Counted from the stretch's first letter, positions 42,457 to 52,263 are shown. The stretch is 64,000 nt of DNA from Paenibacillus thiaminolyticus (GCF_007066085.1 NZ_CP041405.1:4915001-4979000); one strand, 5' to 3'. Made by a program: numbers and translations. The notes: a model not told the origin generated them from the sequence alone.

Positions 42457-42504
42457 AAAAAAGCACCTGCAAGAAGGGCCATCAAGCCCATTCCTGCGGG
42501 TGCT
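42457..42504 (-). terminator. Terminator-like hairpin in the leader of the coiled-coil gene
   Basis: On the - strand the stem gcacccgcaggaatgggc / gcccttcttgcaggtgc is followed by TTTTTTG. It lies between a strong promoter (42540-42568) and the coding region. It therefore either ends a short RNA of about 80 nt or acts as an attenuator. Confidence 0.65.
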
Positions 42505-42539
42505 TCCATCGCAAGTGCCGTTATATGTCATTGAAGTTA

Positions 42540-42568
42540 ATGATATGAAAGAATGCAAGACTTGTCAA
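42540..42568 (-). promoter_or_regulatory. Strong predicted sigma-A promoter
   Basis: On the - strand: a perfect -35 TTGACA (42563-42568), a 17-base spacer and a -10 TATCAT (42540-42545). It would drive the short leader RNA and the coiled-coil gene. Confidence 0.65.
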
Positions 42569-42705
42569 GGCGAACAGATGATGATAGTGCTATACTTCTC
42601 AAAACAGACGATGAGAGTGCCTTACTTCGTAGTATAGAGCGGCCTGAGTGCCTTTATAGTGCGTCAGTGCGTCATTGTGAAAAGCGGAGTTTGTGGAAAT
42701 AGGAG

Positions 42706-42715
42706 AGGTAGAGGG
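42706..42715. repeat. Target-site duplication, left copy
   Basis: The 10-base sequence aggtagaggg directly abuts the left inverted repeat and is repeated exactly at 44360-44369 beyond the right inverted repeat. Confidence 0.85.
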
Positions 42716-44359
42716 CAATGTCATTAAGATAAGGCGTGGAAACCATAATCAAGCACAAGAGCAGGTTATCGAAAAGATAGCCCGCTCTTTTTTTGAAAGA
42801 AAATCAAGACTTAACAGGTAGATGGATATGTGTGGCGAAGACCCTTGAAACACGAGGAGGCCACGTCCATGAATGAGTATGCGAATTCGCTAAAAAAAAC
42901 GCTGACATCCCTCATACGAGAAATGGCAGCCGCACCAGCTCCTTATGTCAAAAACCCTGAAAAAGATTTTACCCGAAAGAAAAAGCTGCCCTTTGAAACG
43001 GTGATGCAACTCCTGATCTCCATGGGAGGGAACAGCCTATATAAGGAACTTTGGAATCACAAGGCTATGACGTAAACACCGCAACCACTTCCGCTTTTGT
43101 CCAACAGAGGAATAAAGTGCTGCCGTCTGCTGTGGAATTCTTGTTTCACGCATTTACGCAATCGGTTACGGATATCAAGGACTACCGAGGGTATCGGCTA
43201 CTTGCCGTTGACGGTTCGGATTTGCATATCGCAACTGACTCTGCGGACACGGACACCTATTTTCAAAGTCAACCGAACACGAAAGGCTATAACCTTCTGC
43301 ATTTGAACGCTGCCTATGACTTGTGCAACAGACTGTACGTGGATGCCATTGTTCAGCCACGAAGGTTATGCAACGAGGGAAGGGCGCTGGCTGCTATGGT
43401 TCACCGTTCTCCAATCAAGGGCAAAACCATTGTGATTGCCGATAGAGGTTATGAAAGTTACAACAATTTCGCGCATCTTGAACGCAAAGGGTGGAACTAT
43501 GTCATACGGGTAAAGGATTTGGATTCCAATGGTATTCTTTCGGGCTTGCGTTTGCCCTCTAGCGGAGAGTTTGATAGGAACGTTCATCTGACACTCACCA
43601 AAAAACAAACCAAAGAGGTCAAGGCTAATCCCGAGATTTACAAGTTCGTTCCTTCCACGTCAACCTTTGATTTTGGATTTGCATGAGAACTTGTTTTACC
43701 CGATTTCCTTTCGGGTGGTTCGTTTCGTCCTGCCGAGTGGCGCTTTTGAGACCGTCATTACGAATCTTACCGCCACGGATTTCCCACCGGGTGAAATCAT
43801 GTCAATGTATAACATGCGATGGGGCATTGAAACCTCATTCCGGGCATTAAAGTACACTGTCGGTCTGACGAATTTTCATGCAAAGAAACGAGAGTCCATC
43901 ACCCAGGAGATATTCGCAAGAATGATCCTGTACAATTTCGCTGAAATGATAACCTCGCACGTCGTCATTTCCCAAATGGAGAAACGGCACCCCCTATCAA
44001 GTTAACTTCACGGTTGCCGTTCACGTGTGTAGACACTTCCTGCGCTCAAGGGACGATGAACCCCCGCCTGATGTTGAAGCGCTGATTCGCAAAAACATTT
44101 TGCCGATTCGACCCATTCGCCCAGGGCAGCAGAATACGCGCAAAATACGCTACAAATCAGTGGTTAGCTTCGTCTATAGAGTAGCATAATTTGTTTCATA
44201 TGAACATTTTTTTAAGCGGATCATCCCTCCGCTTTGTTTGCTGTACACTTTTTTCCTTGCTTGTATACAAAAAAGAAACGGCACAGGGCTTTTTCCCATG
44301 CCGTTTCGGATTCCATTTTTATTTCCGCTCTTGTCTTGGAGCTAAACTTAATGACATTG
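42716..44359 (+). mobile_element. IS4-family insertion sequence (1644 bp, decayed)
   Basis: A complete insertion sequence outlined by 13-base perfect terminal inverted repeats (CAATGTCATTAAG at 42716-42728; CTTAATGACATTG at 44347-44359) and a 10-base target duplication. Its GC content is visibly lower than the surrounding genome. It contains one transposase reading frame broken into pieces. The right end also carries the hairpin gaaacggca / tgccgtttc. It is inserted between the coiled-coil gene and a palindrome-repeat block. Confidence 0.9.
42869..44189 (+). pseudogene. IS4-family transposase, frameshifted
   Basis: The pieces MNEYANSLKKTLTSLIREM, then QGYDVNTATTSAFVQQRNKVL, then LHENLFYPISFRVVRFVLPSG and finally FTVAVHVCRHFLRSRDDEPP cover a full DDE transposase in sequence order. 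At least three frame breaks occur (near 43070, 43680 and 44000). The DDE residues are recognisable: Asp in LLAVDGSDLHIA, Asp in VIADRGYESY, and Glu in RWGIETSFRALKYTVG (the IS4 YREK-type region). The stop is at 44189. It cannot make a full protein unless frames are recoded at each break. Confidence 0.88.
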
Positions 44360-44369
44360 AGGTAGAGGG

Positions 44370-45179
44370 GCCGGTTTTTTGGCGAAATCCTGCACCAGTG
44401 CAGCAATTTTTTGTTTTGACTGGCCGATTTGGCAGCATTCCTGCAAAACTACATCAATTCCACTCGACTTCCTCCGATCCAAGCCGAAATATCTTAAATT
44501 CCTGCACATTTGCAGCATTCCCTTTACCAAGTAGGGGGGATGGTCGAAATCCTGCAGAATTGCAGCATTCCTTTTAGCGAAGTAGCGTTGTGGGCAAAAT
44601 TTTCGCAATTTCGGCCGCTACCAAGTAAGGGTGTCGGTCAAAATTCTGCAGACTTGCAGCATCCCCTCACCAAGCAGGGCGTCGGCCGCAATCCTTCAAA
44701 ATTGCAACTTTCCTTATATTAGTAGCTTTTCCGGCAAAATCCTGACATTAGAACATGCGCTTTACCTACCTTCTGCATAGAAGCGGCTTTGTCGGCTTTA
44801 TCCCAAAAACTGCGTACGGCCATGCTGATGATGAGCACGATCGATTGCCGCTGGTATTATGCCGTCGGCACTCTCCATCCCGGTCTTGACTCGGAAGTCA
44901 GGGTCGCCAGGAAAGCGAAAGCAGCGGGCATATGAGGAGACGTGGCGCTAATACGTCATCCAACGGGGAAATTCCTGCCCTATTTTAAAATTATATTTTA
45001 AAAAGTGTATTGATATTTAAAATAATGTTTCAATATGATAGGAAGTAACAGCCGCGAGCTGTTCAGATGAGAGTAAAGGAGGGAGCATTGATATCTGTTC
45101 GCTATGCTTGGCAGCATGATTGACAACACGAAAGAAGCTAAGATGTGATCAATCATCTCATTAGGGAGTGAATGAACGA
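44370..45179. other. Repeat-rich intergenic region before the S-layer protein gene
   Basis: It begins with palindrome-repeat block B, then about 400 bases with no gene that I can support. The last 180 bases are AT-rich with long T/A runs (44985-45040) and lead to the agggagtg site of the next gene. No clear promoter hexamer pair stands out. Confidence 0.5.
44385..44760. repeat. Block B of TGCA-palindrome repeats
   Basis: About eight units of the type gaaatCCTGCAgaatTGCAGcattcc recur at about 45-55 bases (for example 44385, 44435, 44500, 44548, 44640, 44690). They are separated by variable linkers containing ccaagtaggg-like words. It lies directly beside the IS right target duplication. It is the same family as 30552-31125 and 55080-55265. 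Confidence 0.75.
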
Positions 45180-48100
45180 ATGAACAGGACACGGCATTCA
45201 TTTCACGGCAGGGCGATGATGTCTCTTATGGTGGCGCTTATTCTTTTGCTGGGGACGGGGTTAACCGGATTTGGAAGCGCTTTACCGCTTGTCTATGCGG
45301 AAGAAGCGGACGGAGCGGGGCCGATCGTGCTGGAGGAATTCGAGAATCTCGAGAACCTGCGGGCCAGCCATGTGAGAGCCAATTCCGCCGAATTGAGCCT
45401 GGTCAGCCGGCCGGAGACCATCTATCACGGTCATCATGCGGTAAAGCTGAGCTATGACTTTATCGGCCAACCGGATACATCGGCAGCGTATGTGAACTTC
45501 TATAATCCGGATGGCACAAGGGGGAGGGTGATCCCGGGCAAGCCCCGGAAGCTAGGCGTATGGGTGTACGGCAATCAAAACAATAACTGGCTGCGTGCAG
45601 CGGTGGCGGATGGGAGCGACAAGGCTTTACCTGCGATCGATTTTACGACGTCATCGGGCTTCAATTGGCAGGGATGGAAATATGTCACCGCTGACGTTCC
45701 GCAAAATATACAATGGCCTCTGAAGCTGAACCAGATCTATATGGCCGCGACAAAAGCGGAAAACAAAAACAGCGGAGCCATCTATTTCGATCGGCTGTCC
45801 GCTATCTATGCAAGCTCACCGATTCTTCAGCTGGACATCGCTGGATTGCCGCCGCAAATGCAGGCCGGGAGCAGCCAAGCGATCCAAGTCGTTGAGACGC
45901 GCAACGGCAGTACGGCTCCCCAGCGGATCGAGAGCGGCGTCCACCTGACCAGCAGCGACGAGAGTGTCGCAACGGTGACAAGGGCGACGTATGATTCGAT
46001 CACGGCCGTCGGCGTCGGAACTGCCATTATTATGGCCGAATACGGCGATGCGCCCCCGGTCCGGGTGACGCTGAACGTGACGGAGGATGCGCCGGAGCTG
46101 GAGCGGATTGAGGTGTCCGGCCCGCAGAAGATGGTGCGGACAGCAACCGGCGCATTGAAGGCGTATGCGGTCTACGCGGGTAACGAGGCGCCGGTGGAAA
46201 TGTTCGGCGGCGCCAGCTTCGCCAGCAGCCGGCCGGAAGTGGTGAGCGTCGATGACCGCGGCGGACTTGAAGCGCGGGCGATAGGGGCGGCGACGATTAC
46301 GGTTACGTCTGTAACCTACCGCGGTATCTCGGCGGTGCATGAGATCGAGGTGACCGAGCCGAACCCTGAGCTGGAGAGCATCCAATTACGGAGCTTGAGC
46401 GCGGTCGCGATCGGCGGCTCGTTCGAGACGGAGGTGTACGGCATCTATTCGTGGGTGGAGGAGCCGGTGAAGATTACGGAAGGCGTGAAGTATACGAGCA
46501 GCAATCCTGAGGTCGCCTCGGTCGATGAGAACGGGATGGTTATCGGAATCAAGGCAGGTGGAACGCGCATAATGGCAACGTATGAGGGCAAGACGAGTTC
46601 CGTGTATATCGTGGTCAACCAGCCAGCGGCTATTCCGAAGGCGGAGATGAGAGCGGCGTGGATCGCGACGGTGGAAAATATCGATTGGCCGGCGAAGGGC
46701 ACGACCGGCGCAGAGGAGCAGAAGCAGCAGTACAGGAAGCTGCTCGACGAGCTGCAGGCCGCGGGAATGAATGCGGTCATTATGCAGATTAAGCCGACGG
46801 CAGATGCCTTCTACCCGTCGGAGTACGGCCCATGGTCGGAGTGGCTGACGGGCGTGCAGGGAAAGGATCCGGGGTATGATCCGCTCGCGTTCATTTTGGA
46901 GGAAACCCATAAGCGGAATATGGAATTCCATGCCTGGTTCAATCCGTACCGCGTCAGCATGAAGAACGATATTGGGAGGCTGGTGGAGGATCATCCGGCG
47001 CGGAAGCATCCGGATTGGGTAATCTCGTTTGGCGGCAAGCTGTATTTCGATCCGGGCAATCCGGAGGCGCGGCAATTTATCACGGACAGCGTCATGGAGG
47101 TGGTGAAAAAGTATGACATCGATGCCGTTCATTTCGATGATTACTTCTACCCGTATCCGATTGAAGGCACGGAATTCCCGGACGATGTGTCCTATACGAA
47201 GTACGGCACGGAATTCCCGGATCGGGCTGCCTGGCGCCGGGATAATGTGAACCAGTTCATATGCGGCGTAAGCGAGGCGATCAAGCGGGAGAAGAGCTAC
47301 GTTAAGTTCGGCATTAGCCCGTTCGGTATCTGGAAAAATAAGAGCAAGGATCCCGAAGGCTCCGATACGAACGGTTTAAGCAGCTATGAAGCACTGAACG
47401 CCGATTCGAAAAAATGGGTGGAGGAGGACTGGATCGACTATATCACTCCTCAGATTTATTGGTATATGGGCTATTCTCCGGCCGCCTATGACAAACTGAT
47501 TGCCTGGTGGAGCGGGGTGACGTCCGGGAAGAACGTGCATCTGTACAGCGGTCAGGCAATCTACCGCATCGGACAGGGTGATGGCTGGATGGATCCGGAG
47601 GAAATGCCGAACCAGGTGAATTTCAACCGCAATTTCGCGGAAGTGTCCGGCAGCATGTATTTCAGTGCCCAATGGTTCGCCGCGAATCCGCTCGGCTTCA
47701 CGGATCGTCTGCGGAGCGATCTGTACCGGTATCCGGCGCTCGTACCGGCGATGCCTTGGCTTGATGCGCGGGCTCCGGCCGCACCCTCCGGGGTATCGGC
47801 CCGCAATGCGAACGGGGGCATCGAGCTGAAGTGGAAGACGGCGAGCGATGAGTCGTACTTTGCCGTCTATCGGTTCGAGGGCAAGACCGCGGGCAGCATC
47901 GCAGACCCGGCGCATCTGCTTGGCACGATGCGCAAGCAGGCCGGGCAAGCGATGCAGACTTACGTGGATCGCGCGGCGGCGAAGGGACAACAATACACGT
48001 ATGTGGTGACCGCCGTCGATCGGCTTCATAACGAGAGCATTGCCAGCGAAGCGGTCACCTTGACGGCTGCGGAACCGGCCGAGCCGAAGCCGAAGCCGAC

Positions 48101-48779
48101 TCCGTCCGATCCGCCGTCATCGTCGGGCGGTTCCTCCTCGTCTCCGTCTCCGGCGCCTTCCAAGCCATCGCCGCCTGCGGACCCTATGACGCCGACCGTT
48201 CCGCCGGTAGAAGCGGCCGTTCCGGTCTTCCCGGATCTTACCCCGGTGGCTTGGGCGCAGGAGGCTATTCAGCAATTGGCGGCGCTTGGGATCGTCAGGG
48301 GGGATATGGACGGCAAGTTCCGGCCGCTGAAGCCGGTGACGCGAGCCGAGTTCACGGCGATGCTCGTGCGCGCCTTCGATCTGCAGGATGACGGCACGCC
48401 GCTCAACTGGAACGATGTGAAGGAGACGGATTGGCATTATACCGTCATCGCGGCAGCGAAGCAGGCCGGGCTGGTGCAGGGCACCGGCAAGGACAGATTC
48501 GAGCCGAACCGTCCAATCACCCGTCAGGAGATGGCGGTTATGGCTGCGAAGGCGCTTGCCGCCTTCACGAGCATGCCAGAGGCAGCGGATGCGGAGTCGG
48601 TCTTGGCCCGGTTCAAGGATCGGGAATCGATTGCTTCCTATGCCGCCAAGGCGGTTGCGACGCTCGCACAGGCAGACATCGTGAAGGGAACGGGCAGCGG
48701 CCTGTTCCATCCGAAGGGCGAGGCGAACCGGGCGCAGGCCGCGGTCATCGTCTGGAATATCGTGCAGAAGAAGGAATAA
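45180..48779 (+). CDS. S-layer-anchored GHL10/YngK-type glycosidase-like protein
   Basis: A 1199-aa exported surface protein. A signal peptide ends near PLVYAEEA, followed by a CBM-like beta domain (about 35-220). Several Ig-like Big_2-type repeats follow (SSDESVATVTR, SSRPEVVSVDDRG, SSNPEVASVDENG). The catalytic domain has MRAAWIATVENIDWPAKG, NAVIMQIKPTADAFYPSEYGPW, FHAWFNPYRVS and DAVHFDDYFYPYP. A fibronectin-III-like domain, a Pro/Ser linker and three C-terminal SLH domains (VFPDLTPVAWAQEAI, WNDVKETDWHYTVI, FKDRESIASYAAK) complete it. It probably cleaves a cell-wall or environmental glycan at the surface. ATG 45180 follows agggagtg; GTG 45168 is also in frame. Confidence 0.92.
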   Translation: MNRTRHSFHGRAMMSLMVALILLLGTGLTGFGSALPLVYAEEADGAGPIVLEEFENLENLRASHVRANSAELSLVSRPETIYHGHHAVKLSYDFIGQPDTSAAYVNFYNPDGTRGRVIPGKPRKLGVWVYGNQNNNWLRAAVADGSDKALPAIDFTTSSGFNWQGWKYVTADVPQNIQWPLKLNQIYMAATKAENKNSGAIYFDRLSAIYASSPILQLDIAGLPPQMQAGSSQAIQVVETRNGSTAPQRIESGVHLTSSDESVATVTRATYDSITAVGVGTAIIMAEYGDAPPVRVTLNVTEDAPELERIEVSGPQKMVRTATGALKAYAVYAGNEAPVEMFGGASFASSRPEVVSVDDRGGLEARAIGAATITVTSVTYRGISAVHEIEVTEPNPELESIQLRSLSAVAIGGSFETEVYGIYSWVEEPVKITEGVKYTSSNPEVASVDENGMVIGIKAGGTRIMATYEGKTSSVYIVVNQPAAIPKAEMRAAWIATVENIDWPAKGTTGAEEQKQQYRKLLDELQAAGMNAVIMQIKPTADAFYPSEYGPWSEWLTGVQGKDPGYDPLAFILEETHKRNMEFHAWFNPYRVSMKNDIGRLVEDHPARKHPDWVISFGGKLYFDPGNPEARQFITDSVMEVVKKYDIDAVHFDDYFYPYPIEGTEFPDDVSYTKYGTEFPDRAAWRRDNVNQFICGVSEAIKREKSYVKFGISPFGIWKNKSKDPEGSDTNGLSSYEALNADSKKWVEEDWIDYITPQIYWYMGYSPAAYDKLIAWWSGVTSGKNVHLYSGQAIYRIGQGDGWMDPEEMPNQVNFNRNFAEVSGSMYFSAQWFAANPLGFTDRLRSDLYRYPALVPAMPWLDARAPAAPSGVSARNANGGIELKWKTASDESYFAVYRFEGKTAGSIADPAHLLGTMRKQAGQAMQTYVDRAAAKGQQYTYVVTAVDRLHNESIASEAVTLTAAEPAEPKPKPTPSDPPSSSGGSSSSPSPAPSKPSPPADPMTPTVPPVEAAVPVFPDLTPVAWAQEAIQQLAALGIVRGDMDGKFRPLKPVTRAEFTAMLVRAFDLQDDGTPLNWNDVKETDWHYTVIAAAKQAGLVQGTGKDRFEPNRPITRQEMAVMAAKALAAFTSMPEAADAESVLARFKDRESIASYAAKAVATLAQADIVKGTGSGLFHPKGEANRAQAAVIVWNIVQKKE

Positions 48780-48811
48780 CGGTTGCGAAGAAACGGAACA
48801 GGCCATGTTGT

Positions 48812-48842
48812 ATAACCGGGAGCTCCCGGGGTTATCTTTTTC
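48812..48842 (+). terminator. Rho-independent terminator after the S-layer protein gene
   Basis: The stem ataaccgggagct / cccggggttat is followed by CTTTTTCTC. It lies about 30 bases after the stop. Confidence 0.75.
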
Positions 48843-49142
48843 TCTACGGGGTGGGCGACCTTGGTGGGGGAACCGGAGGGGTGGAATCGTCGGAATCGAT
48901 CCGCTGATCTCCCCCTTGCCCCAGAGCGGCTATGCCTTCCGTATACCTGCCGTCATGGGCTTAACCTCATCGGGAGTCATTAATGAAGCGCTGCAGACGG
49001 AGCCCGATATGGAAGTCAGTGCCGTCAAGACCGGAAATCTGCTGGACGATCCGGCTGTGCAGGCCGTGATTCAGGAGGAGAAGAAGCATAAAGAGCCTCG
49101 AGGGTGAAGAGAGCCATTGCCGGAAAAGTTTCGTACCTGCTC

Positions 49143-49171
49143 TTGCTCTTGGGATGGACCTGTGTTAGGAT
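49143..49171 (+). promoter_or_regulatory. Predicted promoter of the hflX leader
   Basis: -35 TTGCTC (49143-49148), 17-base spacer and -10 TAGGAT (49166-49171). It precedes a small ORF with an excellent ribosome site. The 600 bases between here and hflX contain no other gene. Confidence 0.5.
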
Positions 49172-49203
49172 GAGGATAACTTTGACAGAACGGAGGGTCA
49201 CCG

Positions 49204-49269
49204 ATGATTGACATGGCAGCCATCTTCCGCTTGGGAAGAATCCGATTGAACGTATGTGACACTAACTGA
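49204..49269 (+). CDS. hflX leader peptide (21 aa)
   Basis: A 21-codon ORF from ATG 49204, 7 bases after ggagg (49192-49196), ending TGA. The peptide contains RLGRIRLN: Arg-Ile-Arg is a +x+ motif of the kind at which macrolide-bound ribosomes stall in erm and related resistance leaders. It lies about 500 bases ahead of hflX with two intrinsic-terminator hairpins between. Inferred to be a regulatory leader; not otherwise recognised. Confidence 0.6.
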   Translation: MIDMAAIFRLGRIRLNVCDTN

Positions 49270-49360
49270 ATAGTGCTCATTTGCTCTGCCTGTGTGCAGA
49301 GTGATCGGGAATGGTCTGCCTTGGTTGCTCAGAGGAACCCTAATATGTTGCGCGACAGAA

Positions 49361-49387
49361 GAGGGAGGGACGATGCCTGCCTCTTTT
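49361..49387 (+). terminator. Intrinsic terminator 1 in the hflX leader
   Basis: The stem gagggagg / cctgcctc (one mismatch) around gacgatg is followed by TTTT. It lies 90 bases downstream of the leader ORF. Confidence 0.55.
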
Positions 49388-49661
49388 GTTGTGCCTATAT
49401 GACGCAGCACCTGCCAGGAACGAAGCGCTGGATGAAGCCGCTTCTTCTTCGGCGAACGCCTTCATTCGTGCGCCTGCCTGCTCCGTAACGGAGCCTGCTG
49501 GCCGAGCGTCTGTAGCTCTACTAGGATATTGGCAGGATGGAAGGCTTGCGGGGTGACCGTGACTTCACGCGTGCCGTGCGGGGTATGCTTATATGCAGGG
49601 ATGCTATGCTCCTTTGCGCTAAGCGGCTTCTTCGCGGGGCTCGTCTTCCGATGACTCGACG

Positions 49662-49688
49662 CACAGGCGGAATGCCTGTGTTTTTTTT
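49662..49688 (+). terminator. Intrinsic terminator 2 in the hflX leader
   Basis: The perfect stem cacaggc / gcctgtg with a five-base loop is followed by eight Ts. It lies 76 bases upstream of the hflX start and must be bypassed for hflX expression from the leader promoter. Confidence 0.85.
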
Positions 49689-49764
49689 GTATTGCTTACT
49701 CATGATTCACAATAATGATGATACGTACCCAGGCGAGGCTTGGGTGCGCAACGGGGGAATAAAT

Positions 49765-51039
49765 ATGGAACAACTTACGATACAGCCGCAAAAAGCGGTA
49801 CTGGCCGGCGTAAATCTGAATCATCAGCCGGACTTCGACTACTCGATGGAGGAACTGGCGAATCTGGCCGCGGCCTGCGGCGTGGAGGTCGTCGGCGTCG
49901 TGACGCAGAACCTGAGCAAGGTTAATACGTCGCATTATATCGGCACCGGCAAGCTGCAGGATGTGGCGATAATGCTGAATCAGCATGAGGCGGATATGGT
50001 CATTTTCAATGATGAGCTGTCTCCGTCGCAGCTTCGCAATCTGGAAAAGGATCTCGACTGCAAGGTCGTCGATCGCACGCTCCTTATCCTCGATATTTTC
50101 GGCGATCGGGCTAAGACGAAGGAGGCCCTGCTTCAGGTGGAAGTGGCGGAGCTGCAATATATGCTGCCGCGTCTGGTCGGTCTCCGGGAATCGCTGGGCC
50201 GTCAGAGCGGCGGGGTCGGCACGAGGAACAAAGGGGTGGGGGAGAAAAAGCTGGAGCTGGATCGCCGCCGGATTGAGGAGCGGATTACCGCTCTGAACAA
50301 GGAACTCGAGACGCTTGTGGCCCATCGCCAAACCCAGCGGAAGAAGCGGAAGAAAACTGAGCTTCCGGTCGTATCGCTTGTCGGTTACACGAACGCGGGC
50401 AAGTCGACAGTGATGAACACGCTGGTGGAGCTGTTCACGGATTCGAAGGACAAATTCGTCTTCGAGAAGGATATGCTCTTCGCCACGCTGGATACGTCTG
50501 TTCGCAGCATCGATCTGGAGGACAATAAGACCTTCCTGCTGACCGATACGGTCGGCTTCGTCAGCAAGCTGCCGCATCATCTCGTCAAGGCGTTCCGCTC
50601 GACGCTCGAGGAAGTGAAAGAGGCGGACCTGCTGGTCCATGTCGTCGATTTCTCGAATCCGGAATATGAACAGCATATCCGCATCACGAATGAGACGCTG
50701 AAGGCGATTGGAATCGAAGGGATCCCGATGATTTATGCGTACAACAAGATCGATCTGAAGGAAGGCGCCATTCCCGAATCGCAGGATTCGAGTATTTATA
50801 TGGCCGCCAAGCGCAAGCAGGGCATCGATGAATTGATCGCCGCCATTCGTGCCCATGTGTTCAAGGATTATGTGAAATGCGAAATGCTCATTCCCTATGA
50901 TCAGGGACAGCATGTGTCCTACTTGAACGAGCATGCGAACGTCCTCGCGACCGAATACGAGGAGTTGGGGACGAAGCTGACCCTGGAGTGCCGTCAGAGC
51001 GATTATCAGAAATTTGCGCAGTATGTGTGCGAGGCCTAA
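49765..51039 (+). CDS. hflX: HflX ribosome-associated GTPase
   Basis: A 424-aa HflX-type GTPase that splits stalled 70S ribosomes. The N-terminal HflX domain carries SHYIGTGKLQDVAIML, FNDELSPSQLRNLE and DIFGDRAKTKEALLQVEVAELQYMLPRL. The glycine-rich GRQSGGVGTRNKGVGEKKLE linker and coiled coil follow. G1 is GYTNAGKST, G3 DTVGF, G4 NKID; the C-terminal extension completes the protein. ATG 49765 follows acgggggaataa; the longer open frame through the terminator is rejected. The leader architecture suggests inducible, drug-responsive expression as for HflXr resistance proteins; this is inference. Confidence 0.93.
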   Translation: MEQLTIQPQKAVLAGVNLNHQPDFDYSMEELANLAAACGVEVVGVVTQNLSKVNTSHYIGTGKLQDVAIMLNQHEADMVIFNDELSPSQLRNLEKDLDCKVVDRTLLILDIFGDRAKTKEALLQVEVAELQYMLPRLVGLRESLGRQSGGVGTRNKGVGEKKLELDRRRIEERITALNKELETLVAHRQTQRKKRKKTELPVVSLVGYTNAGKSTVMNTLVELFTDSKDKFVFEKDMLFATLDTSVRSIDLEDNKTFLLTDTVGFVSKLPHHLVKAFRSTLEEVKEADLLVHVVDFSNPEYEQHIRITNETLKAIGIEGIPMIYAYNKIDLKEGAIPESQDSSIYMAAKRKQGIDELIAAIRAHVFKDYVKCEMLIPYDQGQHVSYLNEHANVLATEYEELGTKLTLECRQSDYQKFAQYVCEA

Positions 51040-51058
51040 GCCTAAGCTGAACCCAAAG

Positions 51059-51096
51059 AGCCGCTTCCTTGACTATCGTCAGGGGCGGCTTTTTTG
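51059..51096 (+). terminator. Rho-independent terminator after hflX
   Basis: The stem agccgcttcctt / aggggcggct is followed by TTTTTT; it is 20 bases after the stop. Confidence 0.85.
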
Positions 51097-51145
51097 CGTA
51101 CTTGGGTTGGGGCGAAGATGGCTGGGAGGATGAAGCGGTTCCCGT

Positions 51146-52012
51146 TCAGGTCCGGTTCGAACGCTGCATCTGGCGATATTTTAAGGGGGTACATCCCGTC
51201 AACTCCTTGAAACTGCGCCCGAAATGGGTCAGGCTCTCAAAGCCGGCCCGTTCCGCGATATCTCCCACCTTGGCATCGGTATCCCGCAGCAGGAGGCGCG
51301 CCTCTTTGATGCGGACGTTGTTCACGTATTCGATCAGCGTAAAGCCGGTGCTGTCCTTGAACATTTTGCAGAAATAAGAGGGACTGATATAAAACTGCCG
51401 GGAGATGGAATCCAGCGTAATGCGCCGGTTGTAGTTCTCGTTGATGAAGTTGACGATGGCGATGATTTTGGGATGAACCTGCTGTGTGCAGCCTGCAAGC
51501 TGGTTTTGGCTGCTGTCTGCTTTGCGTTTTAAATAGATGAGCAGTTCAATGAGCAATATTTTGACATAATACGCATAGCCTGGGGGCTGGCGCACTGATT
51601 CATGCAACATCCGATCGAACAGCCCCTCTACCGTGCTCTGCTCGCTGCCGTCGAGACGGAGCAGATGCGTATCGGCCTGGAAGGTGGAGAACACGTCGAA
51701 CTCCCCTTCCTTCGGAAGCAGGTCCGCGATGAATTCCCGCTTGAACTGAAGCGTGATGCGTTCGAAGACCGCGCCGCTCGAATTGACCAGCTTATGAATC
51801 TCGTTGACGTTAATGAACAGCAGCATGCCGCTCACCAGATGGTAGGTCTTATCCCCGACGAAGTACGATAATTCGCCCGAGACAAGATAGAAAATCTCAT
51901 AGGCATCATGGTAATGACGCGAAGGCATGCTGGAACGGACCTTCCGTTCCCGGCTAATGTCGAATATATCCGATTCATAGAAATTCGTTTCTTTGGCTTC
52001 GGTCATATCCAC
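51146..52012 (-). CDS. AraC-family transcriptional regulator
   Basis: A 288-aa AraC-type regulator. The N-terminal cupin sensor reads SRHYHDAYEIFYLVSGELSYFVGDKTYHLVSGMLLFINVNEIH. The C-terminal double helix-turn-helix reads ITLDSISRQFYISPSYFCKMFKDSTGFTLIEYVNNVRIKEARLLL and VGDIAERAGFESLTHFGRSFKELTGCTPLKYR. Cupin-AraC proteins usually sense sugars. The start is GTG 52012 (10 bases after ggag) or ATG 52006. It is convergent with hflX; no obvious target operon adjoins. Confidence 0.92.
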   Translation of the reverse strand: MDMTEAKETNFYESDIFDISRERKVRSSMPSRHYHDAYEIFYLVSGELSYFVGDKTYHLVSGMLLFINVNEIHKLVNSSGAVFERITLQFKREFIADLLPKEGEFDVFSTFQADTHLLRLDGSEQSTVEGLFDRMLHESVRQPPGYAYYVKILLIELLIYLKRKADSSQNQLAGCTQQVHPKIIAIVNFINENYNRRITLDSISRQFYISPSYFCKMFKDSTGFTLIEYVNNVRIKEARLLLRDTDAKVGDIAERAGFESLTHFGRSFKELTGCTPLKYRQMQRSNRT

Positions 52013-52263
52013 AGGTGCTTAGCTCCATTGGGGGGATTTGCATCAGTGTACCGTAGAATAAGAGGAAAAACAAGGATATACAAGCGGAATCAGACCCATT
52101 TTCAACATATATTATTATCCTGATTATTGTTGATTGTTCTTGTCTCCTGTCAGTTGTTGAGTCGAAAGGATTAGGAAAAATGTCATAAAATCTGAATTCT
52201 ATTCTAGTAAAAAAGGCGGTCTTGGTGGTATATTTAGACATATAGAAAAAAGGGGGTCTTACC

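Noticed and set aside
48805..49107. 100-aa open frame after the S-layer protein gene
   Set aside because: Its start lies in the terminator hairpin of the preceding gene and it has no ribosome site; the second half looks protein-like but I recognise no family.
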